This document shows, piece after piece, positions 54,376 through 62,655 of a stretch of 64,000 nt of DNA (positions within the stretch are counted from its first letter, which is position 1; each line of letters opens with the position of its first letter). The stretch spans positions 25,150 through 89,149 of the forward strand of contig CAYZHM010000006.1 in NCBI GenBank assembly GCA_964478225.1, in the 5' to 3' direction. The stretch is from CAYZHM01 sp964478225 (GTDB lineage: Bacteria; Pseudomonadota; Alphaproteobacteria; Micavibrionales; Micavibrionaceae). The position numbers and the translations under genes are program-made. A model generated the notes under the pieces. That model had not been told where the DNA came from and did not search any database. It was given only the letters and a program-made list of their open reading frames with translations.

Positions 54376-55125
54376 ATGAAGAAATTAATTGCAGGGAATT
54401 GGAAAATGAACGGCACGATTATGGAGGCCGAAAATTTGATTGCTGATTTATCGGCCGCGTTGCAGGAGAATGCCGATCTTTTTGATGTTGCGGATGTTTT
54501 GGTGTGTCCGCCTTTTGTGCATATCGCAGCTGTAAGAAATGAGATTGGCGATATTCTTGTGGGGGCGCAGGATTGTTCGGATCATGATAATGGAGCGTAT
54601 ACAGGCCAGGTTTCAGCGAGCATGTTGAAAGACATGGGGTGTACGCATGTTATTTTGGGACATTCGGAGCGGCGGGAATGGTTGCAGGAATGGGATGAGC
54701 TCATCGCTATGAAGGCAAGGAAGGCGCATGAGGCAGGGTTGGTGACGATTATTTGTGTGGGTGAATCTGAGGAAATGCGCGAAGAGGGTCATGAGAAAAT
54801 CGTTGTTAAAAGCCAGATTGCAGGATCGTTGCCCGATACGGCGACGGCTGAAAATACGGTTATTGCCTATGAGCCGGTGTGGGCGATTGGGACTGGAAAA
54901 ACGGCGCAACCGGCGGATGTTACGGAGATGCACGCCTTTATACGGGAGGTTTTGCAGGAAAAGCTTGCAGATTCCGATGATATGCGTATTTTATACGGCG
55001 GTTCGATGAAACCGGACAATGCCAAGGATTTGCTGGCGACCCCGAATGTTGATGGCGGGTTGATTGGCGGGGCGAGTTTGGATGCGGGCCAGTTTTTAGA
55101 GATTATTAGGGCAGTGAAGAAGTAG
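54376..55125 (+). CDS. tpiA: Triosephosphate isomerase
   Basis: The 249-residue TIM-barrel enzyme has GNWKMNGT (Lys), GHSERR (catalytic His), AYEPVWAIGTGK (catalytic Glu) and YGGSMKPDNAKDLL (phosphate loop). It interconverts DHAP and glyceraldehyde 3-phosphate. It is divergent from the PpiD-like gene with 65 bases between, and is followed two bases later by secG. Confidence 0.97.
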   Translation: MKKLIAGNWKMNGTIMEAENLIADLSAALQENADLFDVADVLVCPPFVHIAAVRNEIGDILVGAQDCSDHDNGAYTGQVSASMLKDMGCTHVILGHSERREWLQEWDELIAMKARKAHEAGLVTIICVGESEEMREEGHEKIVVKSQIAGSLPDTATAENTVIAYEPVWAIGTGKTAQPADVTEMHAFIREVLQEKLADSDDMRILYGGSMKPDNAKDLLATPNVDGGLIGGASLDAGQFLEIIRAVKK

Positions 55126-55127
55126 AG

Positions 55128-55490
55128 ATGGAAAACGTAATTCTGGTTATACATTTGATTTTGGCAGTATCGATTATCGGTCTTGTGTTGTTGCAGCGTT
55201 CTGAAGGCGGCGGGCTTGGAATTGGCGGCGGTGGGCTTGGTGGTCTTGCGTCGCCTAAGGGCGCAGCGAATGCTTTGACACGGGCGACGGCGATTTGTGC
55301 CGCGGCGTTTTTTTGTACAAGCCTTATTCTTGGTGTGATTTCAAGCAACAAACACGGCACTGATATTTTGATGGATACTTTGAACAATGAACCTGCGGCA
55401 CTTGAGCGGGCGATTGGCGAAGATAAACAAGAACAAGAAACTTCAGGTGAGACACCTGCGGAAGCACCGGTAGCGCCCATAGCACAATGA
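55128..55490 (+). CDS. secG: Preprotein translocase subunit SecG
   Basis: The 120-residue protein has two membrane spans (about residues 3-20 and 52-72) with the typical linker LVLLQRSEGGGLGIGGGGLGGLAS, interrupted here for brevity, and NALTRATAI before the second span. The acidic Glu/Ala-rich tail is usual in alphaproteobacteria. It assists SecYE. It overlaps pyrG by four bases. Confidence 0.94.
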   Translation: MENVILVIHLILAVSIIGLVLLQRSEGGGLGIGGGGLGGLASPKGAANALTRATAICAAAFFCTSLILGVISSNKHGTDILMDTLNNEPAALERAIGEDKQEQETSGETPAEAPVAPIAQ

Positions 55491-57112
55491 CACGGTTTAT
55501 ATTTATCACAGGCGGCGTTGTTTCCTCATTAGGAAAAGGCCTCGCCTCCGCTGCGCTTGGCGCATTGTTGCAGGCACGCGGCTATCGTGTTCGCCTTTGT
55601 AAGCTTGACCCTTATCTGAATGTTGATCCCGGAACGATGAGCCCTTTCCAGCATGGGGAAGTTTATGTCACCGATGATGGGGCGGAGACGGACCTTGATC
55701 TTGGGCACTATGAGCGTTTTACGGGCGTGCCGGCGAAGGGGTCGGATAACACAACGACCGGAAAGATCTATATGCAGGTTTTGCAGCGCGAGAGGCGCGG
55801 CGATTACCTGGGTGCGACCATTCAGGTTATTCCGCACATTACGAACGAGATTAAAGACTTCATTTTTGAAAAAGACGGGACGGCGGATTTTGTTTTAGTA
55901 GAAATTGGAGGGACGGTTGGGGATATTGAATCGCTGCCGTTTTTGGAGGCCATTCGTCAGTTTGGGAATGAGGTTGGACGCGAGCGGGCCTTGTATGTCC
56001 ATGTGACGTTGTTGCCGTATATCCCAGCGGCGGGAGAGCTGAAGACCAAGCCGACGCAGCACTCGGTGAAAGAATTAATGAGTCACGGTATTCGGCCGCG
56101 CATTTTGCTGTGCCGTGCCGACCGTCAAATTGATCCTGATGATATCCGCAAGATAGCGCTGTTTTGTAATATTGATGAGAACAAAGTTATTCCTGCGTTG
56201 GATGCGAGTTCGATTTATGAAGTGCCCTTAAAATATCATGAGCAGGGGTTTGATCATCAGGTTATGGATGCGTTCGGGATTAAGGATATTCCGAATTTGG
56301 ATTTGTCGATCTGGAAAGATATTGTTGAGCGTATTCACAGCCCGGAAGGTAATGTGAAGATTGGGATTGTCGGAAAATATACGGATTTGACGGATAGTTA
56401 TAAGTCGCTCAACGAGGCGCTTATTCATGGCGGCATTGCCAATCATGTGAAAGTGAAATTGAAGTTTATTGATTCAGAAAGCCTTGAAGGTGGCGATATG
56501 ACTGCGCTGAATAATGTGCATGGAATTCTTGTGCCGGGTGGGTTTGGTGTGCGTGGTGCGGAGGGCAAGATCGCAGCAATTCAATATGCGCGCGAAAAGA
56601 AGATTCCGTATTTCGGGATTTGCTTTGGTATGCAAATGGCAGTTATTGAAGCTGCAAGGAATCTATGTGGGATCAAGGACGCGACGACGACAGAGTTTAC
56701 CGAAGATGGAACGCATGTGGTTGGGCTTATGACCGAATGGGACGCGGATGGCAAAAAGCAAACGCGTTCGAAGGATGGCGACAAGGGCGGGACGATGCGT
56801 CTTGGGGCATATGAGGCGGTTTTGGTGAAAGGGTCCAAGGTTGCGGAGATTTATGGGTCGGAACGTATTAATGAGCGGCACCGTCACCGTTATGAAGTGA
56901 ATATCAATTATAAGGATACTTTGGAGAAGGCGGGGGTGACGCTTTCAGGGTTGTCGCCTGATGGATCTTTGCCGGAGATTATCGAGCGCGAGGATCATCC
57001 ATGGTTTATCGGTGTGCAATATCACCCTGAGCTTAAATCAAAGCCGTTTGAACCGCATCCGCTTTTCGTTTCATTCATAGCGGCGGCGGTTGAGCAGAGC
57101 CGATTGGTTTAG
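55487..57112 (+). CDS. pyrG: CTP synthase
   Basis: The 541-residue enzyme begins FIFITGGVVSSLGKGLASAA (ATP-binding P-loop) and has SPFQHGEVYVTDDGAETDLD, then a C-terminal glutaminase domain with GVRGAEGK, GICFGMQMAVIE (catalytic Cys) and YHPELKSKPF (catalytic His/Glu). It converts UTP to CTP. Order tpiA-secG-pyrG-kdsA-eno is typical of alphaproteobacteria. Its stop overlaps the stop of the opposing gene by about four bases. Confidence 0.97.
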   Translation: MTRFIFITGGVVSSLGKGLASAALGALLQARGYRVRLCKLDPYLNVDPGTMSPFQHGEVYVTDDGAETDLDLGHYERFTGVPAKGSDNTTTGKIYMQVLQRERRGDYLGATIQVIPHITNEIKDFIFEKDGTADFVLVEIGGTVGDIESLPFLEAIRQFGNEVGRERALYVHVTLLPYIPAAGELKTKPTQHSVKELMSHGIRPRILLCRADRQIDPDDIRKIALFCNIDENKVIPALDASSIYEVPLKYHEQGFDHQVMDAFGIKDIPNLDLSIWKDIVERIHSPEGNVKIGIVGKYTDLTDSYKSLNEALIHGGIANHVKVKLKFIDSESLEGGDMTALNNVHGILVPGGFGVRGAEGKIAAIQYAREKKIPYFGICFGMQMAVIEAARNLCGIKDATTTEFTEDGTHVVGLMTEWDADGKKQTRSKDGDKGGTMRLGAYEAVLVKGSKVAEIYGSERINERHRHRYEVNINYKDTLEKAGVTLSGLSPDGSLPEIIEREDHPWFIGVQYHPELKSKPFEPHPLFVSFIAAAVEQSRLV

Positions 57113-57546
57113 GCCAGTGAATACTCACTTTTAGGCTCGTGTCTTGTCGCCTTAAAATCATAATTTGATAGACCTACTTTAATAGTCTGCTCGATGGTGC
57201 TTTTAAGCACGCTATTGCGGGCGAATGCGCTTAAGTGTCTTGTGGTTATGTTTGTTACCAGAGTGTTTTCGCTCAAAAGATCGAGTTCGGTGCTTTCTTC
57301 AGGGGATAGGTGTTCTTTTTTCATTAATACTGCAATTCTTTTATTGGTTTGATCTGCGGCGTTATTAATGGCCTCTTTGAGTTCGTGCATTTTGCCACAG
57401 TTAAGAGCGCGATCGACTTCGATTTGTAGAGGGGTTCTTTTATCTTGTGCGACTGCTGTATTGTGATCTGCGCTTAATGATTGGGTCATTTGTGCAAAAG
57501 TCACGCGTGCTGCTGATTGTTTGAAGCTTCTTTTACTCTTAGGCAT
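57109..57546 (-). CDS. Unknown 145-residue basic protein
   Basis: I do not recognise this protein. It is soluble, starts MPKSKRSFKQSAARVTFAQM and has a basic N-terminus and a largely helical body (about residues 40-125) with no signal peptide or membrane span. GCAGGGGGAAC is a strong ribosome binding site before the ATG, and a consensus promoter lies farther upstream. It is inserted between pyrG and kdsA, which are often adjacent, on the opposite strand. Confidence 0.65.
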   Translation of the reverse strand: MPKSKRSFKQSAARVTFAQMTQSLSADHNTAVAQDKRTPLQIEVDRALNCGKMHELKEAINNAADQTNKRIAVLMKKEHLSPEESTELDLLSENTLVTNITTRHLSAFARNSVLKSTIEQTIKVGLSNYDFKATRHEPKSEYSLA

Positions 57547-57617
57547 ACTTTAGTTCCCCCTGCAAAATTTACAAACGTCCGTTCATATAGAATCGTAACA
57601 AAATTTCAAGATACTAT

Positions 57618-57646
57618 TTTATAGCGCAATAAATCTACGGTGTCAA
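57618..57646 (-). promoter_or_regulatory. Consensus promoter for the 57109-57546 gene
   Basis: On the minus strand TTGACA (57641-57646), 17 bases and TATAAA (57618-57623) form a near-consensus sigma-70 promoter. The leader to the ATG at 57546 would be about 65 bases. It is one of the best promoter matches in the window. Confidence 0.7.
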
Positions 57647-57704
57647 GTTTATGTAAAATACATTTCTGTGGACGGCTTGATTGACGGCGGGAACCGCTTA
57701 TGTC

Positions 57705-58550
57705 ATGGATAACGCGATGATGCAAAAAACAGTGAAAATACAATCTATTGAAGTGGCGGATAATCAGCCTTTTATGCTGATTGCTGGGCCGTGTGCGATT
57801 GAGAGCCTTAGCCATGCGCAGGATATGTGCGGGGCGTTGAAGGAGATTACGAGCGCGCTCGATATTCCGTTTGTTTATAAATCCTCATTCGATAAGGCGA
57901 ACCGGACATCGCTGAAGTCGGCGCGTGGGATTGGCATGGACAAAGGGCTCGAAATTCTGGGTGCGGTGAAGAAGGAATTTGGTGTGCCGGTTTTGACGGA
58001 CATTCATTTGCCAGATCAGTGCGCGGAAGTGGCTGAGGTTGTTGATGTGCTGCAGATTCCAGCGTTTTTGTGCCGGCAGACGGATTTGTTGTTGGCGGCG
58101 GCGGCGACGGGGCGGGCGATTAATGTGAAGAAGGGGCAATTCCTGGCGCCGTGGGACATGGCGAATGTTGCGGCGAAGCTGTCTGAAGGCGGGAATGAGA
58201 ATATTATGCTGTGCGAGCGCGGGGCGAGCTTTGGGTATAACACTCTTGTGTCTGATATGCGTTCGATCCCGATTATGCAGAAAACAGGTTATCCGGTGAT
58301 TTACGACGCGACGCATTCGGTGCAACAGCCAGGCGGGCAAGGCGCGACGTCGGGCGGCGACCGGACGATGGTTCCGGTTCTGGCGCGGGCGGCGATTGCG
58401 GTTGGTGTGGCGGGCGTGTTTATGGAGACGCATCAAGACCCGGACAATGCGCCGTCTGATGGGCCGAATATGGTGAAACTGGCGGATATTACAGCGCTTT
58501 TAACACACTTGAAGAAGCTAGATACTCTCACGAAGAGTTATTTGTCGTAA
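57705..58550 (+). CDS. kdsA: 3-deoxy-8-phosphooctulonate (KDO-8-P) synthase
   Basis: The 281-residue DAHP-synthase-family enzyme has FMLIAGPCAIES, YKSSFDKANRTS, TDIHLPDQC, FLCRQTDLL and DATHSVQQPGGQGATSGG. It makes KDO-8-phosphate for the LPS inner core, in keeping with the lpx genes nearby. Starts at 57705, 57717 or 57720 are all possible; none has a clear ribosome binding site, and homology begins near MQKTVKI. Confidence 0.95.
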   Translation: MDNAMMQKTVKIQSIEVADNQPFMLIAGPCAIESLSHAQDMCGALKEITSALDIPFVYKSSFDKANRTSLKSARGIGMDKGLEILGAVKKEFGVPVLTDIHLPDQCAEVAEVVDVLQIPAFLCRQTDLLLAAAATGRAINVKKGQFLAPWDMANVAAKLSEGGNENIMLCERGASFGYNTLVSDMRSIPIMQKTGYPVIYDATHSVQQPGGQGATSGGDRTMVPVLARAAIAVGVAGVFMETHQDPDNAPSDGPNMVKLADITALLTHLKKLDTLTKSYLS

Positions 58551-58553
58551 TTG

Positions 58554-58583
58554 TTGACTTTTTTTTTGCATCTGTCCTATAGT
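58554..58583 (+). promoter_or_regulatory. Promoter of the TPR-like gene
   Basis: TTGACT (58554-58559), 18 bases including a run of eight T, and TATAGT (58578-58583) lie just after the kdsA stop. The ATG at 58603 follows a GGAGAAG ribosome binding site. Confidence 0.6.
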
Positions 58584-58602
58584 TTGTGCGGAGAAGAAGT
58601 CT

Positions 58603-59448
58603 ATGCTTCATGATATCTACGAAAGACCTTTAGAGGAATCCGGAAGAGTTGCGGCCAATCCGCAACTGGCCAAGGAGATTAATGAAGAAGGCACTAAATA
58701 CTTTTATGCTGGTCAATTTAAGCTGGCAGAGCATTTTTTTCGTGCCGCGCATGTTGCTGATTCTGTTGATCCTGTTTTCGCTGGAAATGTTGTATCGAGT
58801 TTGATTGAGCAAAAGCGGTATAAAGAGGCCGCGGCCTTTGCCAGAGAACATTATGATCGCTATCAGGGGCATCCTTGGTTTCTGTACGCATTTATGGATG
58901 CGCTTCACTGGTCTCATGAAGATCCGCAAACAGGCGTTGAGATTTGTAAAAAACTAGAAAGTGATAAGGACTATGGCTCGGTCGCTGCTTTTGAGTTTCG
59001 GTATGGCTATCATTTGTTTCGTATCGGTTATTTCACTGAAGCAGAGGAACATTTCAAGAAGGCAATAAAGCTTAATGAATGTACAAATACATTTTCTTGG
59101 CTGAGTGGTTGTTTTTTGAAGCAAGGAAATTTTTCCAGCAATGAGGCGTATTTTACTGAAAGATTGCTAACGGAGAGGGAGGGCAATATTTCTCCTGCGC
59201 TTCGGCATGCTGAGATGGCCAAATTTTATCAACGATGGTTTGAATATCTGCGGGATTCAGATCCGGCAATGGCTGCGTCTAAAATTGTCAAGGCAAAGGA
59301 ATTGATTGGAGAGGCAGAGGAGTATGCGCTCTTTGGCGATGTGGACGAAGAAGTTAAAAAGGTGGCAGAATTGGCGGCGATAATTGAAAAGCAATTTCAA
59401 CGGCTTATAAACGAGTTTGAGCTGCCTTCGGAGTATACGCCGGATTAA
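58603..59448 (+). CDS. TPR-like repeat protein of unknown role
   Basis: The 281-residue protein has helix-pair repeats like TPRs: YFYAGQFKLAEHFFRAAHVA, VVSSLIEQKRYKEAAAFARE, GYHLFRIGYFTEAEEHFKKA and WLSGCFLKQGNFSSNEAYF. There is no signal peptide, so it is probably cytoplasmic and mediates protein contacts. GGAGAAG precedes the ATG and a good promoter lies upstream. It is inserted between kdsA and eno with two further unknown genes. Confidence 0.7.
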   Translation: MLHDIYERPLEESGRVAANPQLAKEINEEGTKYFYAGQFKLAEHFFRAAHVADSVDPVFAGNVVSSLIEQKRYKEAAAFAREHYDRYQGHPWFLYAFMDALHWSHEDPQTGVEICKKLESDKDYGSVAAFEFRYGYHLFRIGYFTEAEEHFKKAIKLNECTNTFSWLSGCFLKQGNFSSNEAYFTERLLTEREGNISPALRHAEMAKFYQRWFEYLRDSDPAMAASKIVKAKELIGEAEEYALFGDVDEEVKKVAELAAIIEKQFQRLINEFELPSEYTPD

Positions 59449-59471
59449 TTACGATTATGGAGAAAAACGCT

Positions 59472-59735
59472 ATGAAATCTAATCAGAAGTCTCATGTTGA
59501 TTATTATAATGACCTTGCGGCTGACGAGGGCCCTATAGATGGGGATGTATTTTGGGAAGACAGAGTTGTCGAGAGGAATATAGGGGCTCATTGCCAAACC
59601 AAAGATTTTTCGCTTTTTGGAGAGAAAGGAAGAATGCCTAATATGTACGTTTCTCCTGAGGAGTTAAGGGAAATTGTTCAAATAAATCAAATGCATGCGA
59701 TACAAGAAGGGGCTCGGGATATATATTTGGGTTAG
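59472..59735 (+). CDS. Unknown 87-residue protein
   Basis: A short charged protein with no recognisable domain; it starts MKSNQKSHVDYYNDLAADEG and ends EGARDIYLG. GGAG nine bases before the ATG at 59472 decides this start; an in-frame ATG at 59457 lacks a ribosome binding site. It follows the TPR-like gene by 23 bases and is probably co-transcribed with it. Confidence 0.5.
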   Translation: MKSNQKSHVDYYNDLAADEGPIDGDVFWEDRVVERNIGAHCQTKDFSLFGEKGRMPNMYVSPEELREIVQINQMHAIQEGARDIYLG

Positions 59736-59771
59736 GCATTTGAAAAAATGCAGATGAGTTCATAAAATCCA

Positions 59772-59780
59772 TGGTATAAT
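59772..59780 (+). promoter_or_regulatory. Extended -10 promoter for the 59819 gene
   Basis: TGG-TATAAT (59772-59780) is an extended -10 element with a perfect hexamer; no good -35 lies at the usual distance. The ATG at 59819 follows with AAAGGAT as ribosome binding site. Confidence 0.5.
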
Positions 59781-59818
59781 GGTCTATACGATAACTTAAG
59801 TTTACAAAGGATTTGTAA

Positions 59819-60214
59819 ATGGCGACAATTGCAGGAGCATCACAATATCTGAACGCCGCGACCCTTGCGAATACGAAGGGTTTATCGGCGCAATCTCCGT
59901 CATTGTTAGGGAATAGCGCATCGCCTACGGGGTTGCTTGATGTTGGGCGCCGGCTTTCTGTGCGCGGCATTGGGTTATCCTCGAGTGCGCGGCAACTTAA
60001 TCAACAGTTTTTAAATCGTACAGCGGACATTAATGAGTTGCTGTCTTTGACCGTTGGCCCTTCGGCCACAGTGGAAGGCATGCAGCAACAAATTTTGGCT
60101 CTGCGTGCAGGTACGCCGACCAGTCAACTGGCGCGGAGTCTTTTACAAGTTGAGACTGATAACGGGAATGTTAATCTGAGTGACGTTGGTCAGACCGTTG
60201 ATGAAGAGGCTTGA
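59819..60214 (+). CDS. Unknown Ser/Ala/Leu-rich 131-residue protein
   Basis: I do not recognise this protein. It lacks a signal peptide and is rich in Ser, Ala, Leu and Gly in the first half (GASQYLNAATLANTKGLSAQ), with a helical second half (VEGMQQQILALRAGTPTSQL) and an acidic end. The pattern loosely resembles axial flagellar or secreted-substrate N-termini, but this is weak. AAAGGAT precedes the ATG and an extended -10 promoter is present. It ends 31 bases before eno. Confidence 0.5.
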   Translation: MATIAGASQYLNAATLANTKGLSAQSPSLLGNSASPTGLLDVGRRLSVRGIGLSSSARQLNQQFLNRTADINELLSLTVGPSATVEGMQQQILALRAGTPTSQLARSLLQVETDNGNVNLSDVGQTVDEEA

Positions 60215-60245
60215 TTTTACGTTCTGATCCGATTATCACTTTTTC
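60211..60245 (+). promoter_or_regulatory. Putative eno promoter (leaderless candidate)
   Basis: TTGATT (60211-60216), 17 bases and TATCAC (60234-60239) are followed by exactly six bases and the eno ATG at 60246. There is no Shine-Dalgarno. The -35 overlaps the stop of the preceding gene. Confidence 0.45.
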
Positions 60246-61523
60246 ATGACTGCCATTACCTATATTCACGCCAGACAGATTCTTGATAGCCGTGGAAATC
60301 CTACGATAGAAGTTGATGTGCAACTCGAAAGTGGTGCGATGGGGCGTGCGGCTGTACCGTCGGGTGCGTCGACGGGCAAGTTCGAGGCCGTTGAGCTGCG
60401 AGACAATATTAAATCATTGTATGGCGGTAAAGGTGTGATGAAGGCGGTGAACTTCGTCAACACGGATATTGCTGAAGATCTTTTGGGTGTGGACGCGGAT
60501 AGTCAGCTCGAGATTGACAGGATTCTTCTGGATATTGATGGAACGAAGAATAAGGCCCGGGTTGGGGCGAATGCGATCTTGGGTGTGTCGATGGCGGTTG
60601 CGAAGGCAGTGGCGGATGAGCTTGAGATGCCTCTTTACCGATATATTGGCGGCTCGTTTGCGCATGTGTTGCCGACGCCGATGATGAATATTTTGAATGG
60701 CGGAGCGCATGCGGATAATGCGCTCGATATTCAGGAATTTATGATTATGCCGATATCGGCGCCCACATTTTCTGAAGGGTTGCGTGTCGGGACGGAAGTT
60801 TATCATGCGCTGAAGCGCCTTTTGCAAAAGGCGGGTTTAAGCACGAATGTGGGAGATGAAGGTGGTTTTGCGCCTTCGTTGAAGAGTGCGAATGAGGCGC
60901 TGGACTTTATTATGAAGGCGATTGAAAAGGCCGGATATAAAACAGGCAAGGACATTGTTATTGCACTGGATTGTGCGGCGAGTGAGTTTTACAAAAATTC
61001 GCAGTATGTGTTGAGCGGAACCGGGCAGACGATGTCGACGGATGATATGATCCGGATGTATCAGGTGTTGTGTGACACGTATCCGATTGTTTCGATCGAA
61101 GACGGATTGGCGGAAGATGACTGGATGGGCTGGCGGGCTTTGACCTCGGCATTAGGGTCGCGTGTTCAGCTTGTTGGCGATGATTTGTATGTGACGAATC
61201 CGGAGCGGCTTAGCAAGGGCATTGAGCACGAGGCAGGGAATGCCGTGTTGGTGAAAGTAAATCAGATTGGAACGATCACGGAGACATTGCAGACTGTAGA
61301 GCTTGCGAAGCGGGCAGGATTTGGTGTTGTGCTTTCGCATAGGTCTGGCGAGACGGAAGATGCGACGATTGCAGATTTGGCCGTGGCGACGAACGCCGGG
61401 CAGATCAAGACCGGTGCGCCTTGCCGCAGCGACCGTACGGCGAAATATAACCAGCTGCTTCGGATTGAGGAAGAGCTGGGAGAGCAAGGCGTTTACGCTG
61501 GAAGCGGCTTTTTAAAAAGATAG
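60246..61523 (+). CDS. eno: Enolase
   Basis: The 425-residue glycolytic enzyme has ARQILDSRGNPTIEVDV, PSGASTGKFEAVELRD, PMMNILNGGAHADNALDIQE, LVGDDLYVTNPERL (magnesium ligand), and SHRSGETEDATIADLAVATN with GQIKTGAPCRSDRTAKYNQL. Length is normal. The last codons (GGC TTT TTA AAA AGA TAG) are part of a direct repeat found again 1.2 kb downstream. Confidence 0.97.
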   Translation: MTAITYIHARQILDSRGNPTIEVDVQLESGAMGRAAVPSGASTGKFEAVELRDNIKSLYGGKGVMKAVNFVNTDIAEDLLGVDADSQLEIDRILLDIDGTKNKARVGANAILGVSMAVAKAVADELEMPLYRYIGGSFAHVLPTPMMNILNGGAHADNALDIQEFMIMPISAPTFSEGLRVGTEVYHALKRLLQKAGLSTNVGDEGGFAPSLKSANEALDFIMKAIEKAGYKTGKDIVIALDCAASEFYKNSQYVLSGTGQTMSTDDMIRMYQVLCDTYPIVSIEDGLAEDDWMGWRALTSALGSRVQLVGDDLYVTNPERLSKGIEHEAGNAVLVKVNQIGTITETLQTVELAKRAGFGVVLSHRSGETEDATIADLAVATNAGQIKTGAPCRSDRTAKYNQLLRIEEELGEQGVYAGSGFLKR

Positions 61524-61533
61524 TTGACATAAT
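61506..61533 (+). repeat. Direct repeat, left copy (3' end of eno)
   Basis: This 28-base sequence starts GGCTTTTTAAAAAGATA, then G, then TTGACATAAT. It matches 62728-62755 at 27 of 28 positions; the only difference is G61523 against A62745. It spans the last six codons of eno, including the stop, and ten bases beyond. Confidence 0.85.
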
Positions 61534-61628
61534 CTTACAATAGAGGCTACGCTTTTTTTGCTCCTGAAGTTGGCTCTAATAGGGTTTTAACGCAAAAATG
61601 GAATTTATCCCTTTTTATGTATGCGTAG

Positions 61629-62576
61629 TCAGGGAATTGATATTGCCGGACTTGATTGGAGCTTCCCTCGCCCATTGCCAAGGATGAAGTCCACGGATTG
61701 CTGAGCAATGTCGGCTGCTTCGATTGGCAGGGAGTAATCGTTCCTAATGGCCTTTTGCCAGCCATCCAAATAACGAGAAGTCGGCAGCCCTCGCGAGGTA
61801 ACAATGTCAAGGCCGGTGGCGGCAGTCAAGAATGCGCTGCCCAGTTCTGCTATAAGGTCCTCTCTGCAAAAGCTTTCAACATCTGGTCGCGGCATGCCTC
61901 GGAAAAGACGATGGTCAAAGTCTAGTCGTGTGAAATGCCCGGTTGAACGAACCAGTCCATTAAATAGCGCTGTAAAGTAGAGAGGGGTGCTCTTATACCG
62001 CTCCTGCTTCTCAATTCTTACAAGATCGTAGACCGGGATATACTCGACAAATCCGGGTATATGTTGATGCTTAATTCGCGGGCCATTTGTGAAATCCTCA
62101 ACGATTTTTTGTGCAGCGCAAAGAGACGAGGCTGTATTCCAGTTGGCCTCTGCATCTTCGTTTCGTTTCACGGCCGTGCCGTCGCACTGCTCGATGTTGT
62201 AAAGCCATGCGCCTTTCAGCGGGGGTAGTTGACTTGCATCAGCTTGGGAGCCGCATATTTGTTCTGCGTTACGAACTGCAAGAGTGGGGCGTTCTCCGTT
62301 ACGCGGTGCTCCCCCCATGGCTTTTATCTGCTTCTCTGTACCCCAGGCATTCGTCTTGTACCCATGTTTCCAGGCTGACATTGCGAGCAGAAGGATGTTG
62401 ATGCCCCGGTAGTGGAGGCCGGATTCATAATTTACAGGAATTCCTCCGAAGTGTCGGAGTCGATCAATCGGCTCGCGCCATGGCGCAATTTGAGTATGCT
62501 CAAGTTGTGATAGAATTCGACTTGAAATAGCTAGATTCAAGTTGTTTTTAGATTTAGCTCGTTCACGATATGCCAA
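61629..62576 (-). CDS. ArdC-like antirestriction/TraC-primase family protein, degenerate (possible pseudogene)
   Basis: The 315-codon frame resembles ArdC: an N-terminal ssDNA-binding-type domain (SRILSQLEHTQIAPWREPID, then YRGINILLLAMSAWKHGY, KQIKAMGGAPRNGERP) and a zincin-like polyvalent metallopeptidase domain (YFTALFNGLVRSTGHFTRLD, CREDLIAELGSAFL). The HExxH zinc motif expected at residues 206-210 reads NGLVR, so both zinc His and the catalytic Glu are lost, while the later EDLIAE motif and TGH remain. The frame has no ATG start, only TTG at 62576, with no ribosome binding site and an in-frame stop three codons before. Its base composition is balanced, unlike neighbours. ArdC proteins belong to plasmids, phages and conjugative elements, so transfer is likely. 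Confidence 0.65.
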   Translation of the reverse strand: MAYRERAKSKNNLNLAISSRILSQLEHTQIAPWREPIDRLRHFGGIPVNYESGLHYRGINILLLAMSAWKHGYKTNAWGTEKQIKAMGGAPRNGERPTLAVRNAEQICGSQADASQLPPLKGAWLYNIEQCDGTAVKRNEDAEANWNTASSLCAAQKIVEDFTNGPRIKHQHIPGFVEYIPVYDLVRIEKQERYKSTPLYFTALFNGLVRSTGHFTRLDFDHRLFRGMPRPDVESFCREDLIAELGSAFLTAATGLDIVTSRGLPTSRYLDGWQKAIRNDYSLPIEAADIAQQSVDFILGNGRGKLQSSPAISIP

Positions 62577-62655
62577 GATACTTTACGCGACAGCATATCC
62601 GTTCTTTTCGTCTTTTGAATTGGATATCCACCTGCGCCTCCATTTTAGATGTAAG

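Noticed and set aside
57677..57717. Promoter just before kdsA (TTGATT or TTGACG)
   Set aside because: The -35 candidates have no acceptable -10 at 16-18 bases, so no kdsA promoter is called.
61547..61810. An 87-codon minus-strand frame overlapping the end of the ArdC-like gene
   Set aside because: It is mostly in another frame of the ArdC-like sequence; it could hold a frameshifted tail of that gene but shows no independent support.
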